Source: Fulvimarina sp039652615
GTDB taxonomy: Bacteria; Pseudomonadota; Alphaproteobacteria; Rhizobiales; Rhizobiaceae
Direction of reading: 5' to 3'
NCBI RefSeq assembly: GCF_039652615.1
Contig: NZ_JBDJAC010000001.1
Span: forward strand, 620,001 to 684,000
Length of the DNA: 64,000 nt
Both the position numbers and the translations under genes were made by a program. Of this stretch, positions 35,404-44,871 are shown piece after piece; the stretch's first letter is position 1, and each line of letters begins with the position of its first letter. The notes beneath the pieces are model-generated. The model was not told the DNA's origin and searched no databases. It saw nothing but the letters and a program-made list of their open reading frames with translations.

Positions 35404-36321
35404 ATGACCGTTTTTCGCGCGGCTGTTCTCCAGATGCGGTCCGGGATCGAGCCCGCGAAGAACGCCGAGCGCTTCGCCGCGCTCGTCGAGGAGGCTGTGG
35501 CCGCTGGCGCCGACTACGTACAGTCGCCCGAAATGACCAATATGATCCAGCGGGACCGGGCGACGCTGCGGCAGAGTCTCTCTTCCGAAGCCGCCGACCC
35601 TGTCGCGCAGACGGCAGCATGGCTCGCGAAAGCCCATGCCATCCATATCCATGTCGGCTCCATTGCCGTCGCGCTTGAAGACGGACAGGTCGCCAACCGC
35701 GCTCTCCTCTTTGGCCCGGACGGAGGCAAGAGCGTCTCTTACGACAAGATCCACATGTTCGACGTCGATCTCGATGGCGGCGAAAGCTGGCGGGAATCGC
35801 GGACCTACCGCCCCGGTGAAGAGGCGATCGTCGCCGAGATCGAACCGAACGGCGCGTCGGCGAAGCTCGGGCTCGCCATCTGCTACGACATGCGCTTTCC
35901 CCATCTCTTTCGCGAACAAGCCATCGCCGGCGCGGACATCCTGACCGCGCCGGCAGCCTTCACGCGGCAGACCGGTGAGGCCCACTGGCATATCCTGTTG
36001 CAAGCGCGGGCGATCGAAAATGGCGCCTTCGTCATTGCCGCCGCCCAGGGCGGCATTCACGAGGATGGGCGCGACACCTACGGTCATTCCCTGATCGTCG
36101 ATCCATGGGGCCGGGTGCTGGCGGAGGTTCAGGGCAACGAGCCGGGCATCGCCGTCGCGGATATCGATCTTGCTCTCGTCGGCGCGACACGGGCGAAAAT
36201 TCCCAATCTCTCCAACGCCCGTGTTTTCCAGTCCGGCGGACGATCGATTGCGGTCTCGAGGTCGGTCGGCGCGGATAGTAACAGTGGAGCGCCCCGGCAA
36301 TCCGCGGGCAACCAGACATGA
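35404..36321 (+). CDS. Nit1-type carbon-nitrogen hydrolase, probable deaminated-glutathione amidase
   Basis: A 305-residue nitrilase-superfamily enzyme with the Glu-Lys-Cys triad: Glu43 in VQSPEMTNM, Lys in VSYDKIHMFDVDL and Cys in LGLAICYDMRFPHLF. Those surrounding motifs are typical of the Nit1 branch, which hydrolyses deaminated glutathione, a side product of transaminases. The glutaredoxin gene upstream fits. Its stop overlaps the ATG of the DUF1178 gene (ATGA). The last 25 residues are Ser/Gly-rich and probably disordered. An omega-amidase or other amidase role is possible. Confidence 0.88.
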   Translation: MTVFRAAVLQMRSGIEPAKNAERFAALVEEAVAAGADYVQSPEMTNMIQRDRATLRQSLSSEAADPVAQTAAWLAKAHAIHIHVGSIAVALEDGQVANRALLFGPDGGKSVSYDKIHMFDVDLDGGESWRESRTYRPGEEAIVAEIEPNGASAKLGLAICYDMRFPHLFREQAIAGADILTAPAAFTRQTGEAHWHILLQARAIENGAFVIAAAQGGIHEDGRDTYGHSLIVDPWGRVLAEVQGNEPGIAVADIDLALVGATRAKIPNLSNARVFQSGGRSIAVSRSVGADSNSGAPRQSAGNQT

Positions 36322-36803
36322 TCCATTTCGCGCTGAAATGCTGCAACGGCCATCGGTTCGATGGCTGGTTCAGGTCGACTTCGGATTTCGAAGCGCAGCT
36401 GGGCAGGGGGCTGGTCACCTGCTCATACTGCGGCGAAACGAACGTTGAAAAGGCGTTGATGCGGCCTGCGATTGGGTCGAATGCCAAGGGCGAGACTGCA
36501 GGCGAGGCCTCTTCCGGATCGGCGAACGAGAGCGCGACGACGGTCGCGACGGAGGCACCGTCCGATGAGACCATCGCAAAGGTGAAAGAACTTTGGTCGG
36601 CCTTGCAGACCGAGGTCCGCGCCTTGCGCAAGCAAGCGGACTATGTGGGCCCGAAATTTGCGGAAGAGGCGCGCCGCGTCCATTACGGGGAAAGCGCGAA
36701 GAAAGGCGTCTACGGCGAGGCGAGCCGTGAAGAGGTGAAGGCCCTCCACGAGGAGGGTATCCTGGCGTTTCCCTTGCCGGCACTACCCGAAGACAAGAAC
36801 TGA
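36318..36803 (+). CDS. DUF1178 family protein
   Basis: A 161-residue protein of the DUF1178 family, common in proteobacteria and of unknown function. The N-terminal HFALKCCNGHRFDGWFRSTS and VTCSYCGETNVEKALMRPAI contain paired cysteines that look like a zinc ribbon. The middle is Ser/Ala/Thr-rich, and the C-terminal FAEEARRVHYGESAKKGVYG is the other conserved block. It overlaps the Nit-type gene by four bases and so is co-translated with it. Confidence 0.88.
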   Translation: MIHFALKCCNGHRFDGWFRSTSDFEAQLGRGLVTCSYCGETNVEKALMRPAIGSNAKGETAGEASSGSANESATTVATEAPSDETIAKVKELWSALQTEVRALRKQADYVGPKFAEEARRVHYGESAKKGVYGEASREEVKALHEEGILAFPLPALPEDKN

Positions 36804-36839
36804 CCGCCATTCCCTTGAAGCTAGTGAGCTGTGGCGGTC
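36802..36839. terminator. Hairpin between the ends of two convergent genes
   Basis: GACCGCCA (36802-36809) pairs with TGGCGGTC (36832-36839), and inside the loop AGCT-AGTG-AGCT can form a second small stem. It sits exactly between the DUF1178 stop and the convergent hypothetical gene. No T-run is present, so termination strength is uncertain. Confidence 0.45.
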
Positions 36840-36849
36840 CGTAACGATG

Positions 36850-37194
36850 TCAGGCCACGGCCCTTCGCGCCAGCGTGATTCCGCGTCGGCTGCGGGTCTT
36901 GGAAGCGGCTTCCTTTTTGAAATCGAGAGCCTGCTGCCGGAGCAGATCGCCCTTCGCGCCCGCGAACTGACGAAGATCTTTCATCTCGCACTGCAGGACC
37001 ACATCGAAGGCGAGGCTTCTGAGGTGAACACGGCTGTAGCAGAAAAAACCGAGCGCTGCTCTGTCCTCTCCTGGAATATCCAGAATCAGCTCGTCTCGAA
37101 CCTCGCCATCGGCGCGAATGAGCTGAGCCAGAAGATCCAGCGAAATCGGACAGGATTGTTCGCGGATCGCATTTTCCGAATTTTGCGCGGGCAT
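36850..37194 (-). CDS. Conserved hypothetical protein, small cytoplasmic
   Basis: A 114-residue protein with no domain I can name. Its central part (REQSCPISLDLLAQLIRADGEVRDELIL, then LGFFCYSRVHLRSLAFDVVLQC) looks like a compact helical domain with several cysteines. The end is rich in Arg and Lys. I believe similar proteins occur across rhizobia, but cannot confirm that. No signal peptide or membrane segment is seen. The ATG at 37194 is chosen over one at 37227 because the protein-like sequence begins there. It converges on the DUF1178 gene. Confidence 0.55.
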   Translation of the reverse strand: MPAQNSENAIREQSCPISLDLLAQLIRADGEVRDELILDIPGEDRAALGFFCYSRVHLRSLAFDVVLQCEMKDLRQFAGAKGDLLRQQALDFKKEAASKTRSRRGITLARRAVA

Positions 37195-37541
37195 AGTGGT
37201 CCTCACGTGCTGCGACCGGAAGACCAAACACAGTTGGTCGTCAGGGCTTGGCCGAATGGCGCTTCATGCGCGATTTTCAGACAATAAGCAGCATTGAGTT
37301 AATCGAAGCTTAACAGGCAGCTTTTTAACGATCAACTGAACCGAATAAGCCGCTCACGTTACCGGGAGGTAAACACGCGGAGATTTGATTGTCTTTTTCC
37401 GGAACCAAACACTGATAGCCCGCGCGGGCGGGCTTGCACACGGCAAGCCCGCCCGATCGCTTGGGGTTGGCGAATGGCAATGCCGCCCCTGCTCCAGTTC
37501 GGTGTTGCCACACCTTCCAGCGGTAAAAGCCGCACAGCGTG
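37195..37541. other. Non-coding stretch between ubiG and the hypothetical gene
   Basis: About 350 bases with no credible gene. It contains an AT-richer part (37270-37340), probably the promoter of the minus-strand hypothetical gene, and a strong hairpin at 37425-37455. Confidence 0.5.
37425..37455 (-). terminator. Strong hairpin downstream of ubiG
   Basis: CGGGCGGGCTTGC (37425-37437) and GCAAGCCCGCCCG (37443-37455) form a perfect 13-bp stem with a 5-base loop, about 90 bases past the ubiG stop. No long T-run follows on the minus strand. Probable terminator of ubiG. Confidence 0.6.
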
Positions 37542-38291
37542 TCAGGCGGCGGGGCGACGCGCGATGGTCATGAAGTTTACCGAGGTATCGGAGGAGCGTT
37601 TCCAGGCGTCTTCGAGCGGATGGTAGACGACGCCCAGTTCCTCGATCACGCTCATGCCTGCCGCGCTGACCGGCCCCTCGATCTCTTCGGGGCGAACCAG
37701 TTTGGAATATTGGTGGGTCCCCTTGGGCAGCCAACCGAGAACGTATTCTGCACCAACGATCGCGAAGGCGAGGGCCTTGGCGGTTCTGTTGATCGTTGCG
37801 ACGAAAAGGAGGCCTCCCGGCTTCACCATGTCCGCGCAGGTGGTCAGGAAGAAGGGAACGTCAGAGACATGCTCGACGATCTCAAGCGCCAGAACGACAT
37901 CGAAGGTCTTGCCCTCGGCTGCGATCGCTTCGGCCGTCGTTGCCCGGTAGTTGATGTCGAGACCGGCTTCCATCGCGTGGAGCTTTGCGACCTCGATATT
38001 GGTCTCGGACGCATCCGCTGCCGTCACATCGAAACCAAGACGCCGCATTGGCTCGGAGATGAGGCCGCCGCCACAGCCGATATCGAGGAGCGACAGGCCG
38101 GCGAATGGCTTCGACTGTCCGAGGGGACGATCGAAATTGAGCGCGACCTGTTCACGTATCTCTTCGAGCCGGGTCGGATTGAACTTGTGGAGCGGCTTGA
38201 ACTTTCCCTTGGGGTTCCACCACTCGGCAGCGAGCTTGGAGAACCGGTCGATCTCGTCCTGGTCGATCGTGTTGCCGTGTGCCTGGCTCAT
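37542..38291 (-). CDS. ubiG: Ubiquinone biosynthesis O-methyltransferase UbiG
   Basis: A 249-residue SAM-dependent methyltransferase. Motif I is SLLDIGCGGGLISEPMRRLG and the family-specific AAEWWNPKGKFKPLHKFNPTRL and NRTAKALAFAIVGAEYVLGWLPKGTH segments mark it as UbiG. It performs both O-methylation steps of ubiquinone synthesis in the cytoplasm at the membrane. The ATG at 38291 (MSQAHGNTIDQDEIDRF) agrees with known N-termini; the frame runs 13 codons further. It is divergent from lysC across 289 bases, a common pairing in Rhizobiales. Confidence 0.95.
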   Translation of the reverse strand: MSQAHGNTIDQDEIDRFSKLAAEWWNPKGKFKPLHKFNPTRLEEIREQVALNFDRPLGQSKPFAGLSLLDIGCGGGLISEPMRRLGFDVTAADASETNIEVAKLHAMEAGLDINYRATTAEAIAAEGKTFDVVLALEIVEHVSDVPFFLTTCADMVKPGGLLFVATINRTAKALAFAIVGAEYVLGWLPKGTHQYSKLVRPEEIEGPVSAAGMSVIEELGVVYHPLEDAWKRSSDTSVNFMTIARRPAA

Positions 38292-38444
38292 GGCGTTCTG
38301 TCCCGCAAGGTTTGACCATCTATCGTTCATCGAATTTCGTCGGTTGCCGACGAAGTCAAGGCAATTCGCATCAGGATGCGCCGCGATGCCGCGCGAGGCG
38401 CCTGCGTGAAGGCAGCGTCACCGCACCGATCTGTTCATTCACCG

Positions 38445-38473
38445 TTGTCAAATCAAATGGCCTCGGTTAGGGA
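38445..38473 (+). promoter_or_regulatory. Possible lysC promoter
   Basis: TTGTCA (38445-38450) and TAGGGA (38468-38473) are spaced by 17 bases, about 110 bases before the lysC start in the ubiG-lysC intergenic region. The -35 is good and the -10 is poor. Confidence 0.3.
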
Positions 38474-38580
38474 ACTCGCGCTTTTCGGTGCGACAGCGCC
38501 GGGCAAATATCCATTCCGTAACCCGAAGGACTTCGCGGCGGACATCTCAAACGTCTGGCTGCCGCCCTGCTCATATTTCC

Positions 38581-39834
38581 ATGGCCCGTCTCGTTCTGAA
38601 ATTCGGCGGCACTTCGGTTGCCGACCTCGACCGCATCCGGAATGTGGCCCGGCACGTCAAACGTGAGGTCGATGCCGGCCACGAAGTCGCCGTCGTCGTG
38701 TCCGCAATGGCCGGCAAGACCAATGAACTCGTCGGCTGGTGCCGCGAGGCCAGCCAGCTGCACGACGCCCGGGAATACGACACCGTCGTTGCGAGCGGCG
38801 AACAGGTGACAGCCGGTCTCCTTGCCATCGTGCTTCAGGACATGGGCGTCAACGCGCGCTCCTGGCTCGGCTGGCAAATTCCGCTCAAGACCGATGCTGC
38901 CCACGGTGCCGCGCGCATCGGCGATATCGATGGCTCGGAGATCGTTCGCCGCTTTGCGGACAAGCAAGTCGCTGTCGTCGCGGGCTTTCAGGGCATAGCG
39001 CCGGACAACCGGATTGCGACGCTCGGCCGGGGTGGGTCGGATACGTCGGCCGTTGCCCTCGCGGCAGCGCTTGGTGCGGATCGCTGCGATATCTATACGG
39101 ATGTCGACGGCGTCTATACCACCGACCCGCGCATTGCGCCCAAGGCGCGCCGCATGAACAAGATCGCGTTCGAAGAGATGCTGGAAATGGCGTCGCTCGG
39201 CGCAAAGGTCCTTCAGGTTCGCTCGGTCGAGCTTGCAATGGTCCACAAGGTCCGCACCTTCGTGCGGTCTTCATTCGATGACCCCGATGCCCCGGAGATG
39301 GGAGATTTCGACAATCCCCCGGGTACGCTGATTTGTGACGAGGATGAGATCGTGGAACAGGAAGTCGTCTCCGGCATCGCCTATTCGAAGGACGAGGCGC
39401 AGATATCGCTGCGGCGAGTCGCGGACCGTCCCGGCGTCGCGGCCGCGATCTTTGGCCCGCTCGCCGATGCCGGCGTCAACGTCGACATGATCGTTCAGAA
39501 CATCTCGGAATCGGGCGAATCGACCGACATGACCTTCACGGTGCCGGCGGCCGATCTGTCGAAGGCGGTAGACGTCCTCGAAAAGACGAAGGCGGACAGC
39601 GGCTACGACGCGATCCAGAGCGAGGCCGGGCTGACCAAGGTCTCCGTCATCGGCATCGGCATGCGCAGCCATACCGGCGTCGCCGCGACGGCCTTCAAGG
39701 AACTGGCGAAGATCCCGGTGAACATCCGGGCAATCACCACCTCGGAGATCAAGATCTCCATCCTGATCGACAGCGACTTCACCGAACTGGCGGTGCGCCG
39801 CCTCCATTCGGTCTACGGCCTGGACAAGGTTTGA
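38581..39834 (+). CDS. lysC: Aspartate kinase
   Basis: A 417-residue monofunctional aspartokinase. The N-terminal kinase domain starts LVLKFGGTSVADLDRI and contains TLGRGGSDTSAVALAAALGA and YTDVDGVYTTDPRI. Two C-terminal ACT domains (from about residue 265, including ADRPGVAAAIFGPLADAGVNVDMI) bind the feedback inhibitors lysine and/or threonine. It makes aspartyl phosphate for lysine, threonine and methionine synthesis. The ATG at 38581 gives the family's usual start. An internal start producing a separate regulatory subunit, known in some bacteria, was not evident. ptsP follows on the same strand after about 290 bases. Confidence 0.97.
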   Translation: MARLVLKFGGTSVADLDRIRNVARHVKREVDAGHEVAVVVSAMAGKTNELVGWCREASQLHDAREYDTVVASGEQVTAGLLAIVLQDMGVNARSWLGWQIPLKTDAAHGAARIGDIDGSEIVRRFADKQVAVVAGFQGIAPDNRIATLGRGGSDTSAVALAAALGADRCDIYTDVDGVYTTDPRIAPKARRMNKIAFEEMLEMASLGAKVLQVRSVELAMVHKVRTFVRSSFDDPDAPEMGDFDNPPGTLICDEDEIVEQEVVSGIAYSKDEAQISLRRVADRPGVAAAIFGPLADAGVNVDMIVQNISESGESTDMTFTVPAADLSKAVDVLEKTKADSGYDAIQSEAGLTKVSVIGIGMRSHTGVAATAFKELAKIPVNIRAITTSEIKISILIDSDFTELAVRRLHSVYGLDKV

Positions 39835-40127
39835 CACCCTCGTCTCAAATCGGGACGTGCCCTCGAACGTTCAGCGAGTGGCACCGCTTCCGATGATCGG
39901 TTATTCAGAGAAGGTGACATACATCTTCAGATAGCTGGTGATGGTTTCGACTCGAGGCTTGAAGCGACAAGGCGGCCCCGCTAAACAAACGCTTAGCCGG
40001 TGCGTGGGGATCGCATCGAGGTCGCGGAACGGGGTTCCGTTGCATATTGAAACGATCGAAGGTCAGGTATCGGTGGTTTAGGTCGCTGACGCCTGATCAG
40101 CCTCTGCTTTGGAAACGGACGTTACGC

Positions 40128-42392
40128 GTGATCGGAAGCGACATATCAGGTCCGCGCGTACTGATGCGCAGCATAAGAGCACTCATGGCCGAGTCGCTCG
40201 ATCGGCAGGCGCGCCTCGACAGGATCGTCGAGCTGATCGCGAGCAATATGGTCGCGGAGGTTTGCTCCCTTTACGTTCTGCGCTCCGATTCCGTTCTCGA
40301 ACTCTACGCCACACAGGGTCTCAACCCCGGTTCGGTGCATCTGGCACAGCTTCGTCTTGGTGAGGGCCTCGTCGGAACGATTGCGGCGACCGCCCGGCCG
40401 CTCAATCTGAAGCAGGCCCAGCATCATCCGGCCTTTACCTATATTCCGGAGACCGGCGAGGAAATTTACCGCTCCTTTCTCGGTGTGCCGATCCTGCGCG
40501 CGGGGCGGACGCTCGGCGTCCTGACGGTTCAGAACACGACCGAACGCCTTTACAGGGAAGAAGAGTCCGAAGCGCTTGAAACCGTCGCGATGGTTGTCGC
40601 CGAGATGATTGCGGCCGGTGGGCTGGAAGGATTGTCTCGCCCTGGCGTGACCCTCGATTTATCGCGTCCGGTCAGCTTCAACGGCGATGCGCTGTCCGAT
40701 GGAATCGGCATTGGACGTGTGGTGCTTCATGAGCCACGGGTCGTCGTCACCAATCTCTTCAATGAGCATGTCGAAGACGAGGTCGAGCGGCTGAACGACG
40801 CCCTTGCCGAGCTTCGCACGTCGATCGAGGACATGATCTCTCGGCGCGATATTCCTGGCGAGGGTGAGCATAAGGCCGTACTCGAAGCCTACCGCATGTT
40901 CGCTTACGATCGCGGCTGGGTACGGCGGCTCGAGGAAGCCGTGCGGAACGGTCTGACCGCCGAAGGCGCGGTCGAGAAGGTCCAGTCGGACATGCGCGCC
41001 CGGATGATGCACCTCTCCGACGCCTATATTCGTGAGCGGCTGCACGATTTCGATGATCTTGCGAATCGGCTCCTGCGCCAGTTGATCGGCCATTCGACCT
41101 CCGCGACGGACGAGATCGACGATGCGATCCTTGTTGCGCGGAATATGGGCGCCGCGCAGCTCCTCGATTACCGCCGCAATCGGATCAAGGCTCTGGTGCT
41201 GGAGGAGGGGGCCGCGACCAGCCATGTGGTGATCGTCGCCCGTGCGCTCGGCATTCCGGTCGTCGGTCAGGCGCCCGGCATCGTGTCCATGGCCGAAAAT
41301 GGCGATGTCGCGATTGTCGACGCAGAGGATGGGTGCGTTCATCTGCGTCCGATGCAGGACGTGGTCGAAACCTATAACGACAGGATAGCGTTCCGGACCA
41401 AGCGCAGGGAACGCTACGCGGGCATGCGCGACCGCCCGGCAGTGACCCGCGACGGTGTGAAGATCAGTCTTCAGATGAATGCGGGGCTCCTCGTCGATCT
41501 TCCGCATCTCGAAGAAGCGGGTGCCGAGGGTATCGGGCTTTTTCGGACCGAGCTGCAATTCATGATCGCCTCGACGATGCCGCGCACCAACGATCAGCAA
41601 CGGCTTTACGAGGCCGTGCTCGATACCGCGGCCGGCAAGCCCGTCACTTTCCGGACCCTTGATGTCGGCGGCGACAAGGTGCTGCCCTATCTCGCGAAGA
41701 TTTCGGAGGAAAACCCGGCGCTCGGATATCGGGCCGTTCGTCTGTCCCTGGATAGACCCGGCCTTTTGCGCACGCAGCTTCGCGCGCTTCTCAAGGCCGC
41801 CGCCGGCCGTGAATTGCGCTTCATGGTTCCGATGATCGCGGATTGTTATGAGATTTTGGCCGTCCGCGAGATCGTCGATCGCGAACTCGCCCATCTTGAC
41901 CGCTTCGGCTACGCGCGGCCGAGCTGCCTGAAATTCGGTGCGATGCTGGAAGTGCCGAGCCTCATCTTCCAGCTCGATCAGATCATGCCGCATCTGGACT
42001 TCGTGTCCATCGGATCGAACGACCTGTTCCAGTTCTTCTATGCCGTCGACCGGGGTAATCCAAGGGTTGCCAGCCGATTCTCGGATCTGGCGCCGGGATT
42101 CCTGCGTGCGTTGAAAACGATCGTCGATGCCGGCCACCGACACGGCGTGCAGGTCACGCTTTGCGGTGAGATGGCGGCAAGGCCCGTGGCCGCCCTTGCG
42201 CTTATCGCCCTCGGTTTCCGATCGATTTCCATGGCACCACCCTCGATCGGGCCCGTGAAGGCGATGATTCTCGAGCTTGATGTCGCAAAAGCAACTGAGC
42301 TCGTCGAAGAACAGCTTGCGAACCCGCAGTCGCCCACCGATCTTCGGGCGGTGCTGACGGAATTTGCGAAGGCCAACGGCGTTCCATTGTAG
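40128..42392 (+). CDS. ptsP: Phosphoenolpyruvate-protein phosphotransferase PtsP (enzyme I-Ntr)
   Basis: A 754-residue enzyme I of the nitrogen PTS. An N-terminal GAF domain (about 20-165: VCSLYVLRSDSVLELYATQGL and GLVGTIAATARPLNL) is followed by the HPr-binding and phosphohistidine domain. The active His lies in EEGAATSHVVIVARALGIP. The PEP-binding barrel includes GIGLFRTELQFM and MLEVPSLIFQLDQI. It passes phosphate from PEP to NPr and EIIA-Ntr, regulating rather than importing sugars. The GAF domain in homologs senses glutamine. Start: a GTG at 40128 gives the expected N-terminus (xxISGPRVLMRSIRALMAE); longer (40047) and shorter (40164) starts are possible. Confidence 0.95.
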   Translation: MIGSDISGPRVLMRSIRALMAESLDRQARLDRIVELIASNMVAEVCSLYVLRSDSVLELYATQGLNPGSVHLAQLRLGEGLVGTIAATARPLNLKQAQHHPAFTYIPETGEEIYRSFLGVPILRAGRTLGVLTVQNTTERLYREEESEALETVAMVVAEMIAAGGLEGLSRPGVTLDLSRPVSFNGDALSDGIGIGRVVLHEPRVVVTNLFNEHVEDEVERLNDALAELRTSIEDMISRRDIPGEGEHKAVLEAYRMFAYDRGWVRRLEEAVRNGLTAEGAVEKVQSDMRARMMHLSDAYIRERLHDFDDLANRLLRQLIGHSTSATDEIDDAILVARNMGAAQLLDYRRNRIKALVLEEGAATSHVVIVARALGIPVVGQAPGIVSMAENGDVAIVDAEDGCVHLRPMQDVVETYNDRIAFRTKRRERYAGMRDRPAVTRDGVKISLQMNAGLLVDLPHLEEAGAEGIGLFRTELQFMIASTMPRTNDQQRLYEAVLDTAAGKPVTFRTLDVGGDKVLPYLAKISEENPALGYRAVRLSLDRPGLLRTQLRALLKAAAGRELRFMVPMIADCYEILAVREIVDRELAHLDRFGYARPSCLKFGAMLEVPSLIFQLDQIMPHLDFVSIGSNDLFQFFYAVDRGNPRVASRFSDLAPGFLRALKTIVDAGHRHGVQVTLCGEMAARPVAALALIALGFRSISMAPPSIGPVKAMILELDVAKATELVEEQLANPQSPTDLRAVLTEFAKANGVPL

Positions 42393-42567
42393 CCGCTCCA
42401 TGAGTGGCCTTCGATGCCGGGGCCTTTTCCAGCGGCAAGTGACGCAGTAGGAACGCCCTCAAACAGTCTGGCTCCCAAACCGACCATGTCTGAGGCACCA
42501 CAGAATGCCGCGGCTGACGACGCAGCCGATGTGCGGCAGGAAGTCTTATCGAAAGCCTATTCTCGCT

Positions 42568-43647
42568 ATGGCCAATCTGCCGACAGCAGCACTGAATGAA
42601 ATCCTCTCTCGCTTCGAGCGCCTCGAAATGGATATGGCCAAGGGGCCGGAGCACGAGGTCTATTCAAAGCTGGCTGCGGAATATGCCTCGCTCGAGGAAG
42701 TCGTGTTCGCGATCCGCGAGTTTCGGGCTCTGGAGTCCGAGCTGGAGGACGCGGAAGCCCTTCTCAACGATCCCGAAGCAGATCGGGAGATGCGCGGCCT
42801 AGCCGAAGACGAAATCGAGAATCTAAAGGAGAGGCGCGAAGTCCTGCGCGGCCGTATTCAGGTTTTGCTCCTCCCGAAGGATGCTGCCGATGCCAAGGGC
42901 GCGATTCTGGAAATTCGCGCAGGAACCGGTGGCTCAGAGGCGGGGCTCTTCGCCGGCGATCTATACCGCATGTACCAGCGCTATGCGGAATTGAACCGGT
43001 GGAAGGTCGAAATTCTTTCCGCGAGCGAGGGGGAAATCGGTGGCTTCAAGGAAGTGATCGCTGCAATCAAGGGGGTCGGTGTCTTCTCGCGCCTCAAGTT
43101 CGAATCCGGCGTTCACCGGGTGCAGCGGGTTCCGGAGACGGAGTCCGGCGGACGCATCCACACCTCGGCAGCGACGGTGGCGGTTCTGCCGGAGGCCGAG
43201 GATATCGATGTCGATGTGCGAACCGAAGATATCCGCATCGATACCATGCGAGCCTCGGGCGCCGGCGGTCAGCACGTCAATACGACGGACTCCGCCGTTC
43301 GCATCACGCATCTGCCAACCGGCATCGTCGTGACCTCGTCAGAAAAGTCCCAGCACCAGAACCGAGCCCAGGCAATGCAGGTGCTCAAAGCCAAGCTCTA
43401 TGACATGGAGCGCCAGAAATACGACGACGAGCGCTCAGCTGCCCGCAAGAGCCAGGTTGGCTCGGGCGACCGGTCCGAACGCATTCGCACCTATAATTTT
43501 CCGCAAGGCCGGGTGACGGACCACCGGATCAATCTTACGCTCTACAAGCTCGACAAGGTGATCGAGGGCGAAATGGAGGAGCTGGTCGACGCACTCGTCT
43601 CCGACCATCAGGCGAAGCTGCTCGCTGCTGTCGGCGCAGATGACTGA
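42568..43647 (+). CDS. prfA: Peptide chain release factor 1
   Basis: A 359-residue RF1. The codon-recognition PxT element is seen in HRVQRVPETESGGRIHTSAAT, and the catalytic GGQ in RASGAGGQHVNTTDSAVRITH. It reads UAA and UAG and triggers peptidyl-tRNA hydrolysis. The ATG at 42568 (MANLPTAALNEILSRFERLE) is consistent with other RF1 proteins; upstream residues in the open frame are not. It overlaps prmC by 8 bases; PrmC methylates the Gln of its GGQ. Confidence 0.97.
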   Translation: MANLPTAALNEILSRFERLEMDMAKGPEHEVYSKLAAEYASLEEVVFAIREFRALESELEDAEALLNDPEADREMRGLAEDEIENLKERREVLRGRIQVLLLPKDAADAKGAILEIRAGTGGSEAGLFAGDLYRMYQRYAELNRWKVEILSASEGEIGGFKEVIAAIKGVGVFSRLKFESGVHRVQRVPETESGGRIHTSAATVAVLPEAEDIDVDVRTEDIRIDTMRASGAGGQHVNTTDSAVRITHLPTGIVVTSSEKSQHQNRAQAMQVLKAKLYDMERQKYDDERSAARKSQVGSGDRSERIRTYNFPQGRVTDHRINLTLYKLDKVIEGEMEELVDALVSDHQAKLLAAVGADD

Positions 43648-44506
43648 CCGGACCGCATCGCCAACGATCGGCGACGTGCTTCGATCAGCCGTTCGGCAAT
43701 TGAACGTTGCCGGGATCGCCGACGCCGAACTGGACGCCCGCTTCCTGATGGCCGGCGCGCTCGATATCGAGACGTCGACCTTGCTTGCGCGGCGCGAGCG
43801 GGCGATCGAACCGCAGGCAAAAGCGAACTTTTCAGGCTTTATCGCACGAAGGCTGGCCGGCGAACCCGTCCATCGCATTCTCGGCCGCAGAGGTTTCTAC
43901 GGGCGCGATTTCGAACTCTCCTCAGGCACGCTCGAACCGAGACCCGACACGGAAATCGTCGTCGAGATGGGAATTGCGTTTCTGAAATCCCGCAAGCGCA
44001 CGGGTCCACTTCGCTTCCTCGATATCGGTACCGGATCAGGCGTCATCGCGCTGTCGATCCTGGCAGAGCTTCCTGTCACCACAGGGGTCGCAACGGATAT
44101 CAGCGAGGATGCGCTCGCCACGGCAAGGCGCAATGCGGAAAGGCTTCAGGTGGGCGATCGCTTCGAAGCATTCTTGGCAGAATATACCGCCGGGATCGCT
44201 GGACCCCTTGATCTGGTGGTCTCAAACCCTCCATATGTTCCCACAAGGGACATCGAAGGCTTGTCGTCGGAAGTGCGGGATTACGACCCCCGGGCTGCCC
44301 TCGACGGCGGTCAGGATGGTTTGGATGCCTATCGGGCGATCGCATCCGAAACGCGCGGTATCCTTGCCGAAGGCGGATCGGTCATCCTCGAAATCGGTTA
44401 CGATCAGCAAGACACTGTTAGTCGCATTTTCGAAGGACAGGGTTTTACTTTGTCCGAATGGAAAATGGACTACGGCGGCGTCGTTCGTGCTCTCCGCTTC
44501 ATCTGA
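43640..44506 (+). CDS. prmC: Release factor glutamine methyltransferase
   Basis: A 288-residue PrmC (HemK). SAM motif I is RFLDIGTGSGVIALSIL and the catalytic DLVVSNPPYVP carries the NPPY signature for amide-nitrogen methylation. The N-terminal helical domain (about 1-75) binds the release factor. It methylates the GGQ glutamine of RF1 and RF2. Its start lies 8 bases inside prfA, so both are translated together, as in most bacteria. Confidence 0.97.
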   Translation: MTDRTASPTIGDVLRSAVRQLNVAGIADAELDARFLMAGALDIETSTLLARRERAIEPQAKANFSGFIARRLAGEPVHRILGRRGFYGRDFELSSGTLEPRPDTEIVVEMGIAFLKSRKRTGPLRFLDIGTGSGVIALSILAELPVTTGVATDISEDALATARRNAERLQVGDRFEAFLAEYTAGIAGPLDLVVSNPPYVPTRDIEGLSSEVRDYDPRAALDGGQDGLDAYRAIASETRGILAEGGSVILEIGYDQQDTVSRIFEGQGFTLSEWKMDYGGVVRALRFI

Positions 44507-44871
44507 TGGCAGGAGGAGTGAACGATTTCGATAATTTTGCACAATATGGTCGGTCCTGTTGCCGGAAATCCAAGAAATAGGGCTTGTAGGTCGCGAAATT
44601 CCCGATTACGGTCTTCAGGACAGCGAACATGATTGGCGAGGAATTTCCTCGGGGCCGCCGAAATCGGCGACCGGGGAGTGAGTAGGCGCTAAGAAACCGC
44701 GTTCCTCGAATGCCGAATTACCATTTGGACGATCGGCTATCGAAACCATCAGATTGTCTTATTCTGCGGCGCAAAAGGTTGCGGCCGCACGCTCGGGCAA
44801 GATGTGCCCCTCCCACGCTAGAAGGACGATGGCCGAACACAGATCGGTCTTCGAGTAAGAATAGGAAAAGC
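44507..44871. other. Intergenic region before the DUF4167 gene
   Basis: About 365 bases without a convincing gene. Open frames extend into the DUF4167 gene from 44710, but the residues are arginine-rich and no ribosome site is present. A small palindrome (CGAGGAA-T-TTCCTCG) lies near 44640. It probably contains the promoter and leader of the DUF4167 gene. Confidence 0.45.

Noticed and set aside
38292..38580. ubiG-lysC intergenic region considered as a lysine riboswitch
   Set aside because: No extended paired structure resembling the lysine riboswitch was seen, and that element is not typical of alphaproteobacteria.
40659..42401. 580-codon minus-strand frame opposite ptsP
   Set aside because: The ptsP protein is complete and conserved on the plus strand. 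The antisense translation has no family features.
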